DNA of 64,000 bases from Datnioides undecimradiatus (lineage: Eukaryota; Chordata; Actinopteri; Lobotiformes; Datnioididae). The position numbers were made by a program, and so were the translations under genes. The notes under the pieces were generated by a model, which did no database searches, had not been told where the DNA came from, and worked only from the letters and a program-made list of their open reading frames with translations. Shown piece by piece: positions 1 through 43,060 of the stretch (the stretch's first letter is position 1; every line of letters starts with the position of its first letter). The stretch is from contig WARS01004319.1 in NCBI GenBank assembly GCA_008933995.1, positions 598,501 through 662,500 on the forward strand, written 5' to 3'.

Positions 1-1670
1 TTTGGCTTGTTCCAGTGCTTTGCAGGCTGCCTGGTTCATGCAGGAACACACAAACCTGCTGTTGCGTCTCCGGTGGTGCATCATGGGTAGTAGTGTCTCC
101 TGCAATCTGGCTTTAAAGACTGCAGCGTGTGTGGTGGGAGGTGCTTACCTGTAATTCTGCGCGCTGGTTGGTTTGTCTGCCCTCCAGCCGCTCTGCAACA
201 TTTCTGCAGCAAAACACCGATAAAAGGTGACACATTAATAGATTTGTTGATTTATTATGGAGATTTTGTGCGAAAGCTAAAATTAAGCTTATATTTCGCT
301 TAAATCAAGTGGAAATATGGTGCAATGTAAAACAGCGTTTGTCTACAAAGCGTGTGTGTTTACTCACAGGGGGTGGTTGTGGCCCCAGTACACTCCGATG
401 CCGGCCCGGGCTCCGTGCTGCCCATTGGCCGAGCAGCAACCATCTGTGTAAACGACCACAGCGTCACCTGTGCAGAGCAGGAACAGTGCGGGTTTCATTC
501 AGCGCTCCTGTTTTCTCCTATTTTATTAACCTTACAGAGCACGTCAGGTGTTACCTTGCAGCTAAACATTAGTTTTCAGGTCATCTACTCACTTTTTAAT
601 CAAAAACGTCTGCATTTCTATTCGAGTTGGACAAAAAGCTGAGTAAAGGCTCACTTCTGCAGATGTCTCACCCATGTACGTGAATCCATCTGTGCTTTCT
701 GAAGATGAACTCTCCGTCTGTTTGACTTTCTTGCGGTTGGTCTCCACCTCCTCCTCTGAGTGACATCTCTTCCTACCAAGAGGGATGTACTCCAGAGGCT
801 CTGGGCCTCTTTTGGGAAGCAGATTGCTGGTGGACTCCACAATCTGAGCGACTAGGAGCCGAAACAAAACACAAATTATTCCTTTCAATTTAAGAAAAAA
901 GGCTTGTAAAATGCCATTTTAGAGTTGGGGGGCAGTGCGGGGGGCTGTGGGTCTGGGTGCGGGGGGCTGTGGGTCTGGACCAGAGTACCTTTCTTCACCT
1001 CCGGAGGTCCAGACAGTTCAACTCCTCTGAAGAACGCCCAGGCATCTTTCTCTGATGCAAACTTCTTGAAAGAAGCCGAAGGAAATTTGTCCACCTGACT
1101 CTTACATTCATCCCTAAATCACAGTGAGAAACAGATGATCATTGGTTATTGAAAAGTGCAGATGTTATGTTGTGATAACAGCAGTGTCTTTACTACAGAA
1201 AACACAAGTCCACAAATTTGCCTAATCATGCTCTGCAACGCCCACCACTAGCTGTGCGTGTTGATATGGAAAATGCATAATATAATCAATCAAATCAATA
1301 AAATAGGCGAATTGCTAATAGGCCGAATTGAAGACTAGATTGTTGTGATTAGAAAATAATATAAAGTTATTCTTTAGCTGATGGTTTATTTTGACTTTAG
1401 CCCAGGAGACATTAAATTACCAAATATCTAAACGGAATTTGGCACGTACTTCCGCTCACTACAGGAAACGCACTTCGAAGACTTAAAAACTTCGTTTTTG
1501 TTGAAAACAGATGCGCTGGCACTAAGACGCGGACGGCCTCACCATGAATTGTAGACTCCTGGTTTGAATCCTTTCTTTACTGCGTAGAAAAACTTGCCCT
1601 TGGCCATGTCGTCGGCAGCACTGCAAACAGTCCTCCTCGCTACTCTGATAAGACCAACCAGTCTAAACAT
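1..1670 (-). CDS. rnaseh1: Ribonuclease H1, 5' six coding exons, truncated by window edge
   Basis: RNase H1 cleaves the RNA strand of RNA-DNA hybrids in nucleus and mitochondrion. Coding exons on the minus strand, in transcript order, are 1543-1670, 989-1113, 672-851, 368-467, 149-204 and 1-30. Every junction has GT/AG and the frame closes across all of them. The N-terminus ([15 protein letters not shown]) is arginine-rich with no acidic residue until about position 20, as in a mitochondrial presequence. A second Met at residue 22 ([13 protein letters not shown]) starts the hybrid-binding domain, which runs through [22 protein letters not shown] serine/acid-rich linker follows. The catalytic domain starts at [13 protein letters not shown], whose Asp is the first catalytic residue, and continues with GIGVYWG and [17 protein letters not shown]. 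The remaining catalytic residues lie beyond position 1. It is head-to-head with rps7, as in other vertebrates. Confidence 0.96.
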
Positions 1671-1687
1671 CACTCACTAGCTGACAT
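1670..1687 (-). promoter_or_regulatory. Five-codon upstream ORF overlapping the rnaseh1 start codon
   Basis: The minus strand reads ATG TCA GCT AGT GAG TGA, encoding MSASE, and its stop codon shares one base with the first rnaseh1 ATG (TGATG). The upstream ATG has A at -3. The first main ATG has G at -3 and T at +4. The second main Met, which would start the nuclear form, has G at -3 and G at +4. From memory, mammalian RNASEH1 also has a short uORF that lowers use of the first, mitochondrial, AUG, so this looks like the same control. It applies only if transcription starts upstream of 1687, which the sequence alone does not show. Confidence 0.55.
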
Positions 1688-2141
1688 CTTGATCTCGACT
1701 CAAACACAGTGAAACACCGTTAAATCTGATCTGATTCTTTCGTGTTTTGCATTGAAATCCAAAAATTGTGGCTTCGGCACACGTACAGTCAGAAAAGGGT
1801 GTCAAAACTAGCTAGTACTGTTGTGAGCTAGCTAGTTTTCTTGCTCTGAGTCACAAAATACATAAAAACGTCAAAAACAATATTCCGAATGAATGTGACA
1901 ACTGTCACGTTATACTCTCATTTACAGTCTGGTCTGTTTAGAATTAACCGTTTCAAATTTAGAAAATGCCGAATGCAACTGACAGAAACCTAAAAGTAAC
2001 GCAGACAATCACATGAATTCACCTCTATTCTCGCAGAAATCTCGCGATGTTTTATCACATTCGAGCGTGGACTCTTGCAACTCTCGCGATGGCAAAATCA
2101 GCCGCGCGCATTGGATTAATGCAACTCTCGCGATGTTCCGG
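1671..2141. promoter_or_regulatory. Bidirectional promoter region between rnaseh1 and rps7
   Basis: About 470 bp separate the rnaseh1 ATG from the probable rps7 start site. The rps7-proximal part holds three TCTCGCGA boxes at 2040-2047, 2082-2089 and 2126-2133, spaced 42 and 44 bp. TCTCGCGAGA-type boxes are a known vertebrate core-promoter element bound by BANP. An inverted CCAAT box (ATTGG) lies near 2110. No TATA box is evident near the start. A 12-bp perfect inverted repeat (1804-1815 and 1828-1839) lies in the rnaseh1-proximal half. The box sequences are seen directly; promoter function is inferred. Confidence 0.7.
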
Positions 2142-2168
2142 CCTCTTCCTTGGCCGTCGTTGACAGAG
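2142..2168 (+). other. rps7: rps7 non-coding exon 1 with 5'-TOP start
   Basis: A pyrimidine run (CCTCTTCC) begins at about 2142 and is followed by TTGGCCGTCGTTGACAGAG and a GTTAGT donor at 2169. This is the short untranslated first exon with a 5' terminal oligopyrimidine start that is typical of vertebrate ribosomal-protein genes and links translation to mTOR/LARP1 signalling. The exact start base is inferred from the TOP rule. The next exon begins at about 2884 after CCCCGCAG. Confidence 0.7.
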
Positions 2169-2894
2169 GTTAGTCGTGCCATTTTTCACAGGACTGAGGT
2201 TTCTAATCCAAAATGTGCCTTAGTGTTGTTTAATTTTCGTTTTTACCCACCGTAAAGCATCCTAAGTGTCTGATGCCTTAGATTATGTGTCTTGCGGGGA
2301 CGGATGGCTGTTAACCATCACAAAATTAAGCGTAGTAGAGAAGCTCCGGTGAATGGGCTCCTCTAACGGGGAGTTAGCAGGCCGTGCATGTGTTCATGTA
2401 GCAGCTAATGCAGCACCCGTGGAGGCTGGTAGACTGAACGCAAGCTGCTCTATGTACGAGTCGTTAACTGTGAAATAAAGCTGGCTGTTACTGTTTAATA
2501 ATTTGAACCTCTTAACCGAAATTGTCGCTGAGACAAGTGGCAACCGGCTAAGTTACTGTAGCTAGCTCCGTCAAACCTAGCTTTAAGTTAAGCTAGCTAA
2601 CCTGCAGTTTGTCTCCAGAGACATTTGAGACTAGTTTCTGTATTTTGCGACTATAGGGCTGAATGTTTTGTCTTGTGACAGTGAGACTTGCCTGTTTACC
2701 CGCTTGATATATCGGGTATCTTTGTGGGTTTACTCCGCTTCTCTTTGTTGGCATTGAGCTGGTTAGCCTTTAGCCTAGCGCGTGCTACGTGCTGGTTTGA
2801 CGGGGCTTCTCCAGGATCTGTGGCAGCCTTCGGAGATGTCAGAATGTGTTTGTAACCCGCGTGTCCTTAACTTCTCCCCGCAGAGACAAAGGCC

Positions 2895-7155
<4,261 letters not shown>

Positions 7156-7168
7156 ATGCAGATGACAA

Positions 7169-7174
7169 AATAAA
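7169..7174 (+). terminator. rps7 polyadenylation signal AATAAA
   Basis: AATAAA begins 14 nt after the rps7 stop codon and is followed within about 20 nt by a GT-rich stretch (GTCATCGTTGTTGTCGTTGG). The very short 3' UTR is usual for ribosomal-protein genes. Confidence 0.85.
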
Positions 7175-7931
7175 TTTGTTTACTGTCATCGTTGTTGTCG
7201 TTGGTCCTTTATTTATCTTTTTTAACGTGCGCTCGCACAGTTTCCTCTTTTTATTTATATCTTCTCACGCGAGGTCTGTTGCCCTCATGACTCTGCAGCT
7301 TCTCCTGCCATGCCTCCGCTGGCGCCACCTTCAGGCCACAACCTGTTGTTATTCCACATAAGGATCAATAACTATGATCTGTAATATCTGCTGATTTAAA
7401 TTCAGTCTTTTCAACCTAAAATAACAAGCTCACACTGTTTGTGGTTTGATTCAAAGTGACACAAACAGCATCAAAGAGTTCAAGCTTCATATTTAATACA
7501 TAAAACTTGAGATGTAATTAAATAAAATGACATGGACCCAAGGAAACGAGCATCAAACGGTGCACTTTTGCTTTTTATTGGGGGGGGAATTAAACTTCTC
7601 AGAAACAAAACATGAAAATGAACATGGTAGGACTCGGACCAGTGACCGTGAAGCTTAAACACAGACTTCCCCATTTGTCTGCAGCGCTATCGAACATCTC
7701 TATTTTGAGCTTCAGTTCATGCTGAACCAACACACGAGCAACTGTCGAACATTAAAAACATGTAACGGAAGTGAAAAACCTGCCCATACGCACGGTTTGA
7801 TGCCTCTCCTGCAGATATTTTAAATATTTGCCGCTTCAAAAGATTCAATGATCTCCATGAACCTGGAGGACGACTGAGAAACATCTGCCGTCACACATTT
7901 AACCCCATCGTCGCTCAGTGGTCCAAGGTTA
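7175..7931. other. Intergenic region between the rps7 3' end and the Tc1 element
   Basis: This 750-bp AT-rich stretch has no credible coding exon on either strand. Open frames here are short and lack splice context or family resemblance. I see no RNA gene or terminal repeat in it. Confidence 0.6.
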
Positions 7932-9070
7932 CACACAGCACCAGTCAAAGGTTTGGACACCACCTCATTCAGTGGTTCCTCTGTATTTTAATTACGTTCT
8001 ACATTGTAGATTCATCAAAACTATGAAGGAACACGTGGAACAGCAACCAGAAAATGTTTTGTATTGTAGGTTCTTTGAAGCAGCCACCCTTTGCTTCTTA
8101 ATGTGTTTGAGACCATCAGCTGTGTTGTGCAGAAGTAGGGTGGGTACACAGTCAACAGCTCTATCTGACTACTGTTGTAATCCATATTGTGGCAAGAACC
8201 ACTCATCTAAGTAAAGAGAAACAACAGTCCACCATTACTTTAAGACATGAAGGTCAGTCAGTCCAGAAGGTTTCCAGAACTTTGAATGTTTCCTCAAGCG
8301 CAGTCGCAAAAACCATCAAACGCTATGCTGAAACCTCATGAGGACCGCCCCGGGAAAGGAAGAGTTACCCCTGCTGCAGAGGATAAGCTCATCAGAGTTA
8401 CCAGCCTCAGAAACTGCAAATTAACAGCGCCCCAGATTAGAGCCCACGTAAATGCTTCTCAACATCAACTGTTCAGGGGGGGCTGCGTGAACCAGGCCTT
8501 CATGGTCGAACAGCTGCAAAGAAACCACTACTGAGGAACAACAACAAGAACAACAGACTTGTTTAGAAGAAACACAAGGAACGGACATCAGACCAGTGGA
8601 AATCTGTACTTTGGTCTGATGAGTCCACATTTGAGGTTTTTGGTTCCACCCGCCACAGCCACAGCACTCCATCCCACCTGGTTTAGGCTGAGCCAGACCA
8701 TCATTTGTCTTTCAACAGGACAATGACCCCAAACGCACCTCCAGGCTATGTGAGGGCTATTAGAGAGTGATGGAGTGCTGCGTCAGATGACCTGGCCTCC
8801 ACAGTCACCTGACCTAAACCCAACTGAGATGGTTTGGGATGGGTTGGACCGCAGAGTGAGTGTGAGTGCTCAGCACCTCTGGGAACTCAAAACCGTTGGA
8901 GGACCACTCCAGGTGACGACCTCAGGAAGCTGACTGAGAGAACGCCAAGAGTGTGCGAAGCTGCCATCAAAGCTCAAGGTGGCTGCTTCCTTCATCGTTT
9001 TGATGGATATAAAATAAAGAGGAACCACTGAATGAGAAGCTGTGTCCAAACCTTTGACTGGTGCTGTGTA
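7932..9070 (+). mobile_element. Degenerate Tc1-like DNA transposon
   Basis: A 1.14 kb element is bounded by TA dinucleotides (7930-7931 and 9071-9072). Its long terminal inverted repeats begin ACACAGCACCAGTCAAAGG on the left and end in the reverse complement (GACTGGTGCTGTGTA) on the right, and similarity extends inward through AGTGGTTCCTCT / AGAGGAACCACT. TA target duplication and a DDE transposase relic on the plus strand place it in the Tc1/mariner superfamily. Internal deletions make it shorter than an intact member, and it is dead. It lies between the convergent rps7 and ipcef1 genes. Confidence 0.9.
8205..9030 (+). pseudogene. Tc1-like transposase relic
   Basis: Plus-strand fragments in several frames recall a Tc1 transposase. 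A DNA-binding part reads HEDRPGKGRVTPAAEDKLI and TAPQIRAHVNAS (8338-8460). The three catalytic regions follow in order: QWKSVLWSDESTFEVFG (about 8597-8647, first Asp), QQDNDPK (about 8716, second Asp) and PQSPDLNPTEMVWD (about 8800-8840, the Glu of a Tc1-type DDE). Stops, frameshifts and a deletion between the first and second catalytic regions (near 8655-8680) prevent any full-length product. No host role is indicated. Confidence 0.88.
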
Positions 9071-9104
9071 TAACCACTCACTGGTTGACCAATACGTGAG
9101 CAGG

Positions 9105-9550
9105 CAGCAGTGGAGGAAGTGCCCAGATCCTTCAAAATAAAAGCCTATAAAGAAGCAATATTGTAAAAACACATGTAAAAGTCGTGCGTTTAGACTCTTT
9201 AGGTAAAAGTATTGACATCAAAATAAAAACAAAAACCTTATTTCAGCATCATACGTCTTCTGTTACAGATCATAATTAGCGATGCATTCACGTGCTCAGC
9301 ACTGTGACGTTGCAGCTGTTTAATTTTAATTACTTTATGTACTGCAGAGTAATCTGTGCATTTACATCATAATTTAATAGTTAATTTATCTTTTTTATTA
9401 ATAATTTAACCTGAACTCAAATGTAGTGGAGTAAAAAGTACAATGTTTACCTCCAGACTCTGGCGGAGTAAAAGGTTAAAGTCACATAAAGTGAAAATAC
9501 ACCTGGAGCTCAGTGTTGTACTTGAGTAAATGTACTTAGTTACTTTCAGC
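9105..9550 (+). mobile_element. MITE-like non-autonomous element (teleost 'ACTTGAGTAAATGTACTTAG' family)
   Basis: The right end reads TTGTACTTGAGTAAATGTACT then TAGTTACTTTC, and the left end reads CAGTGGAGGAAGTGCCCAGATCC. The interior has AATGTAGTGGAGTAAAAAG followed by TACAATG. I recognise these as the ends and core of a short non-autonomous element very common in teleost genomes. The copy is diverged, with substitutions and small gaps, and carries no ORF. Its right end lies one or two bases from the ipcef1 stop codon, so it forms most or all of that gene's 3' UTR. Family assignment is from memory of sequence words. Confidence 0.72.
9394..9399 (-). terminator. Candidate ipcef1 polyadenylation signal inside the MITE-like element
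   Basis: AATAAA on the minus strand lies about 155 nt downstream of the ipcef1 stop codon. No AATAAA lies between it and the stop, so the first available signal appears to be donated by the repeat. Use is inferred. Confidence 0.4.
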
Positions 9551-9551
9551 T

Positions 9552-13951
<4,400 letters not shown>

Positions 13952-14376
13952 TCATAACTCATAACTAAAACATGACATTATCTTAATGCTTGTTACTACT
14001 AATCATCCATAAACCTGCTCAGACGTCACAAGAAGAGAAGAAGCTCCTTCAGGCTGCAGAACCTGCCTGAGAAATATCATGTTTTTAAGTTTAATTCAGT
14101 TTCACATGAATCCAGTGATTGTTGCAAAGCGCCCCAGAGCATCAAGGGAGCTGTAGTTTAACTGTTTCTGAGATGATGAGATGTTTATTTTAAGTCTGAC
14201 TACAGCTGAGATCAAACTAAGTCTGTGTTTGTGTCAACATGTCTCAGATGGAAATAAAGGAAATGCACATTTGAATATTTATTTGATCTAAAGCTGCAGA
14301 AAAAACTGCGAAACAGACAATTTACAGTTTAATCTGCTGCTCGTAAAGTGAAAGGCTGATGAAACAGCGGCGTTAC

Positions 14377-14410
14377 CTGCTGCGGGTCTGGACGTCCGGC
14401 AGTTTGAGGT
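14377..14410 (-). other. Candidate 34-nt non-coding 5' exon of ipcef1
   Basis: The minus strand has a good acceptor (CTGCTCCACAG) at 14411, 34 nt of sequence, then a GTAACG donor. It lies 450 bp upstream of the PH exon, which needs a spliced leader because it begins directly after an acceptor. Joined to cnksr3 exon 12 it would shift the frame, so a non-coding role is more likely. GC-rich sequence at 14990-15080 could be a promoter. Evidence is splice-site shape only. Confidence 0.25.
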
Positions 14411-17400
14411 CTGTGGAGCAGACGAGGAGCTCTGTCAGCGCAGCCTGTGACACTGTGCCTGCTCTGGCCCTGCAAGCAGACCACAGAGTCAACATCACAC
14501 TCGCGCACGTACGTGAACATGCCCACACCATCCTTCCTGTTTCTCATGCTCGTCAGACCCCTTCTGCTCCGATTTATCTCTCGCCGTCTTTCTCATCAGA
14601 AACTTCCTCTTTGTGCTGTCGAGAATAATAAAAAACCCAAACTTGCGCAGCTGCGTTTTGTCTGCAGACGGCTTCTTTATTCTCGCAGAAGTTTGGTTTC
14701 AGCACGTTTGGTCGCAGAAAAGCTGCATCTTAGCTGCAAACACCGGCTCCACAGGTTTGTCCTCCAGTGACACGCTTTTACTCGTTGTCTAGATGCCGCT
14801 TGGATTTTAGCGCACAGCCTCGTTTTGCGCCAGACTAAATCTAAACTGCGCTTTGGATTCAGTTTAACTTCCCTGCAGCTCTGCGGGATGTGCGTGTTGT
14901 GACATGATCAGTAAATCAGTTTGTCGGATCGATGGGAATAAAACACTGAAGTTGCATTTAATGTGCTGCTTCACTGACAGTCATCGTCCACCAGGAGGCG
15001 CCACCGGCCTTTAGCGCAACCCGTTCACGCCTGACCTCGGTCCACTTCACCGCGCGCTCCGCCTGCTCCTCGGAGCTCTAAAACACATTTCATCACACGT
15101 TGAGCTGTTGGGTTCTTGAACCAGGGATTAAACGACATTTAACACACTGTAAAAACCCGATTCACCTCAGATCTCTGCACCATGGACCACCTGGGTGCCT
15201 CAAACCACTGCTTTTTGTAAATGAAACCATTTTAATTTTTTAATTTCCTGTTTAATTGATCTGTTCATAAAATTATTCTTTTTTGATTATCTGTTGATGA
15301 GATCATCATCAGTAGCAAGAAAACGGTTCACTGACTGTAAACTGCTTTGTTCAGCGTTCAGCTGCAGACTCCTGGTGTTTCTGCTGTTAAGGTGAGTCCG
15401 TTCAGACTGTGAGAGCCACAAGCACTTTAACTTTAAAATCAAACAGCTGCAGAACACGGCTGAATCATTTAAGTTTGAACCTGTTTTCATGCTTTTTAGG
15501 CTAAACCTTTGTGAGACGACGATCAAACAGTCAAAGGAGGTTTTATTAGCACGGGTCGTTCGTGCAGCACAGTTTGAGGACATTAAAGTGTAACTTGAAG
15601 ACGTAAGAACCGGATTAACACATTTTATTCAGATTTTAAATCCTCCTGGAGGAAAAAAAAGCAGATTTGTTGCTCTCTGAATCAAACAGTTGACTCTTTG
15701 ACGTGTTGCACATGAATTTGTGCCCAAACCACGGAGCATAACCCAACAATCAGACTACAAATGATGAAATTCACACATCATGACATAACAAGTGTAACGA
15801 ACTTTGTCAAATCTCCTAATTTTAAATGTAAAAGCTTGATTAAAAGCTTTCAGTCAGACAAAATGATTTATTCAGTTTCATTGAATGTTTTGGTGCCTTT
15901 CAGGTTTATTAATGAACCAAATGTCTGAACAGAACAGTGACATTTTATGATTAATGTATGTTTTATGTTTTACAGAATAAAAATATAAATCTTTTTTAAA
16001 GCAGGCACTTTCTTTATTTTTCTGTGACTATGTTGGACCCAGTTACCCTGAAAGTTTCCAAAATAATCTGAAAATATCAACATTATTGCATTAGATGTGA
16101 AGTTGAAAGCTTTTAAAATAAATTGCACTTTATTTGTAATGTTTTCTCCACAGGTTACAAAGCAGCACAGAGGCGTCAGACTGCAGAGCACTGGGATAAT
16201 TCAGACGTTTACACATGAAGAATAAAAACAAAAACACTCAACGGGAATAAAAACAGATTCAGGATGAGACTCAAAGTTTTGGGAAATGATAAAAACAAAA
16301 TATCTGAAAAAACGAGGAATAATGCCTCAGACTCAGATCTAACATTTGCAGGACAGCGGCATTTCCCATGATCCTCTTCAGCCGCCGTCCAAGCTAGCAA
16401 TCATCAACATTAGCCACCGCAAACCGGTCGCACCTGACTGAAAATAAACTTTACTACAACTTTTAATTAGTTGAAATTAAGATTTTTATACGTCGCCTTT
16501 AAAAAGTTACAGTCTCACTTATAATGGAAACGTTATGATCAGGAACCAAACATCCAAACTCTTCAAATGTTGGAGAAACGTCGTTTTTAATCATCTATAT
16601 TTCCTCATTTCCATCCAGCAGCGAGCACCAGAGGTCGCCCCTGATATTTACAGCTTGTGTTACACTCTGACGAGGCTTTGTTAGCATAAAGGCACCAAAC
16701 GTGGACCAGAAACGCTCCTCACAGAAGGTTAAAGATGAAGATCTTTGAGGAAACACGAGGAGCTTCCCGGGTTGTAAACATCAGGGGATCCGAGACGCTT
16801 CCCTGAGGAACTCCTTCAGAACAGGAGGTCCTCAAAGAACCTGTAGAAGAACCACTGAAGGGTTTGTTTTAGGGTTAGTTTGACCTGAACCCTGAAGGCA
16901 GAGGGAGGTACAGCAGTTTCTCAACATAAACTCGAGCATCGCGTTGAGATTTATCATGTAAATGACCTAAAAAGGGCGACTTGACGCCCTGAAACCACAA
17001 AGGAACTGAAACTTTTAACATCTTCTGTTCAGCTGCTGCAGCAAGGTCATGTTCTCCTCAGTTTGAATCGTTTCAGTCCAAACTATCTGACAAACTGTCA
17101 CAGGAAGACGTCCCCAGATGGTTTTATTCAAAACAGCTTTGAGACTGAATGCATCTCATCAACAACCCCGCTGGTAAACCTGGTATTTAACGTGCTAAAT
17201 AACATTTTTGACTCTTTAAGCGTTTTGTTTCTGTACTTTTCAAACATTAATGATTAGATCTTCATTACTGATGTAACAAGGCCTCTGATACTCTTACTTA
17301 ACGTAACTTAACATCTCTGCACTCATATTTCTCAATTTTTACCTTCTTGTGAACTCTGAGAAGCAGTTTTTCATCAGTAAATTAAGTTTCAGTGATAAAA

Positions 17401-18456
17401 TAAAGTCTATAAAACATATTTACAGCATATTTAGTTTTGTCCTGATATGAGAGGCACCGACTGCGCCTGAGATCGAGACGGAAACACTGAATCTGACCTT
17501 TGATGAATCTCTAAACGCTGTCAGACATCAAAGAGTAAAAAGAAAACCAGCTTCAGTTTCAGCTGCTTTTCAGAGTTTCTGATTTTTTTAGCTTCTCCTT
17601 CAGTTTATCCTCCTGTACGGAGGCTCAGCAGGGTCAAACTTTGTCACTAGAAGGTTTTTTCCAGCATTTAAACAGTGAAAAGTGAGTTTCTGATTCCCAG
17701 TTTTCTTTAACATCAGAAGCAGATTCTGATAATCCGTCGATGCCACTGTGAAATGCATCTTTACTCTGAGCTGAAAGAGGAAGAGGAAGCAGAGAAGATG
17801 CTGATGTTTCAGCAGCAGCGAGTCTTTAAGGCTTAAACAGAGGTATGTCTCAGTGTCAAACAAAAAGTCTTTATCAAGACGCTGCGGAGTGACGTCAGAG
17901 AAGCTGCGTCCATGTTTCCACTGAGGCTGTTGACGGACCAGTTCACAGCAGCAGCAGCAGCCTAAGTCATCTGTCCCGAACTGGATCCCAGTCCACCTGA
18001 ACCGGATCCCAGTCCACCTGAACCGGATCGTGCCCAATGCTTGTTCAGTTTAATCTTGAAGTCATGCACTGAGGTAAATGCAAACATCAACATGCTAAAG
18101 GCTAATAATGGTAATGCTAACATGATGTTTAGCATGTAGCGTTCACCATCTTAGTTAGGCGTGTTAGCATGCTAACATAGCCAACATCAGCTGCTAGCAC
18201 GCTAACAGTCTTTTTGTGGTTAGTTTGTTGCAGCCGTGACCTCAGAGAAGTGATGTCACAGCGTCCAGGAGATCTTCAGCAGGTGTTGTGATGTCACAGT
18301 GGGCGGGATGGAGCATCGGGCCAATCAGATGCAAGTCGAGCTGGAGCTTTGAATTACTAATATTATCCAATTTCCTGTTTTTGCTGATTTACAGTGAACT
18401 GATGAAACGTGAACATGAACCGAAGACGAGTCCCGACGTTGACCTCTGACCTCCTG
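14411..18456. other. Region between cnksr3 and ipcef1 without recognised genes
   Basis: No exon with family resemblance or coding periodicity is evident in these 4 kb. The region holds AT-rich sequence, a (GCA)n run near 17947-17961, a small duplication (CCCAGTCCACCTGAACCGGAT, about 17985-18026) and a TTAGCATGCTAAC-type cluster at 18085-18205. It would contain the cnksr3 3' UTR and any ipcef1 promoter. Confidence 0.5.
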
Positions 18457-42875
<24,419 letters not shown>

Positions 42876-43060
42876 TTCTCCACAGAGTGGCTTTAAAGCG
42901 TCTCTCTCGTTCCTTCTTCTCCAAATCACCGGGTTTAACCGTTAATCAGACATGATGGGGTCGCACTGAGCTCCGTTACGGCGCACGGTCCGAGGCTGGG
43001 GTCAAATTACAGGCGGTTAACCACGCCCCCATCGGCATTCTCCTCCAATCACATGAAAGG
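42876..43060 (-). promoter_or_regulatory. Probable cnksr3 promoter
   Basis: The 180 bp upstream of the cnksr3 ATG contain, in minus sense, a CCAAT-type ATTGG (about 43047), a GC/CACCC-type box GGGGGCGTGG (about 43022) and several CpGs, and no TATA. The 5' UTR and start site are not resolved. Confidence 0.45.

Noticed and set aside
8286-8534. 82-residue frame as a possible domesticated transposase
   Set aside because: The flanking catalytic regions are in other frames with stops and a deletion. Nothing indicates selection to keep this fragment.
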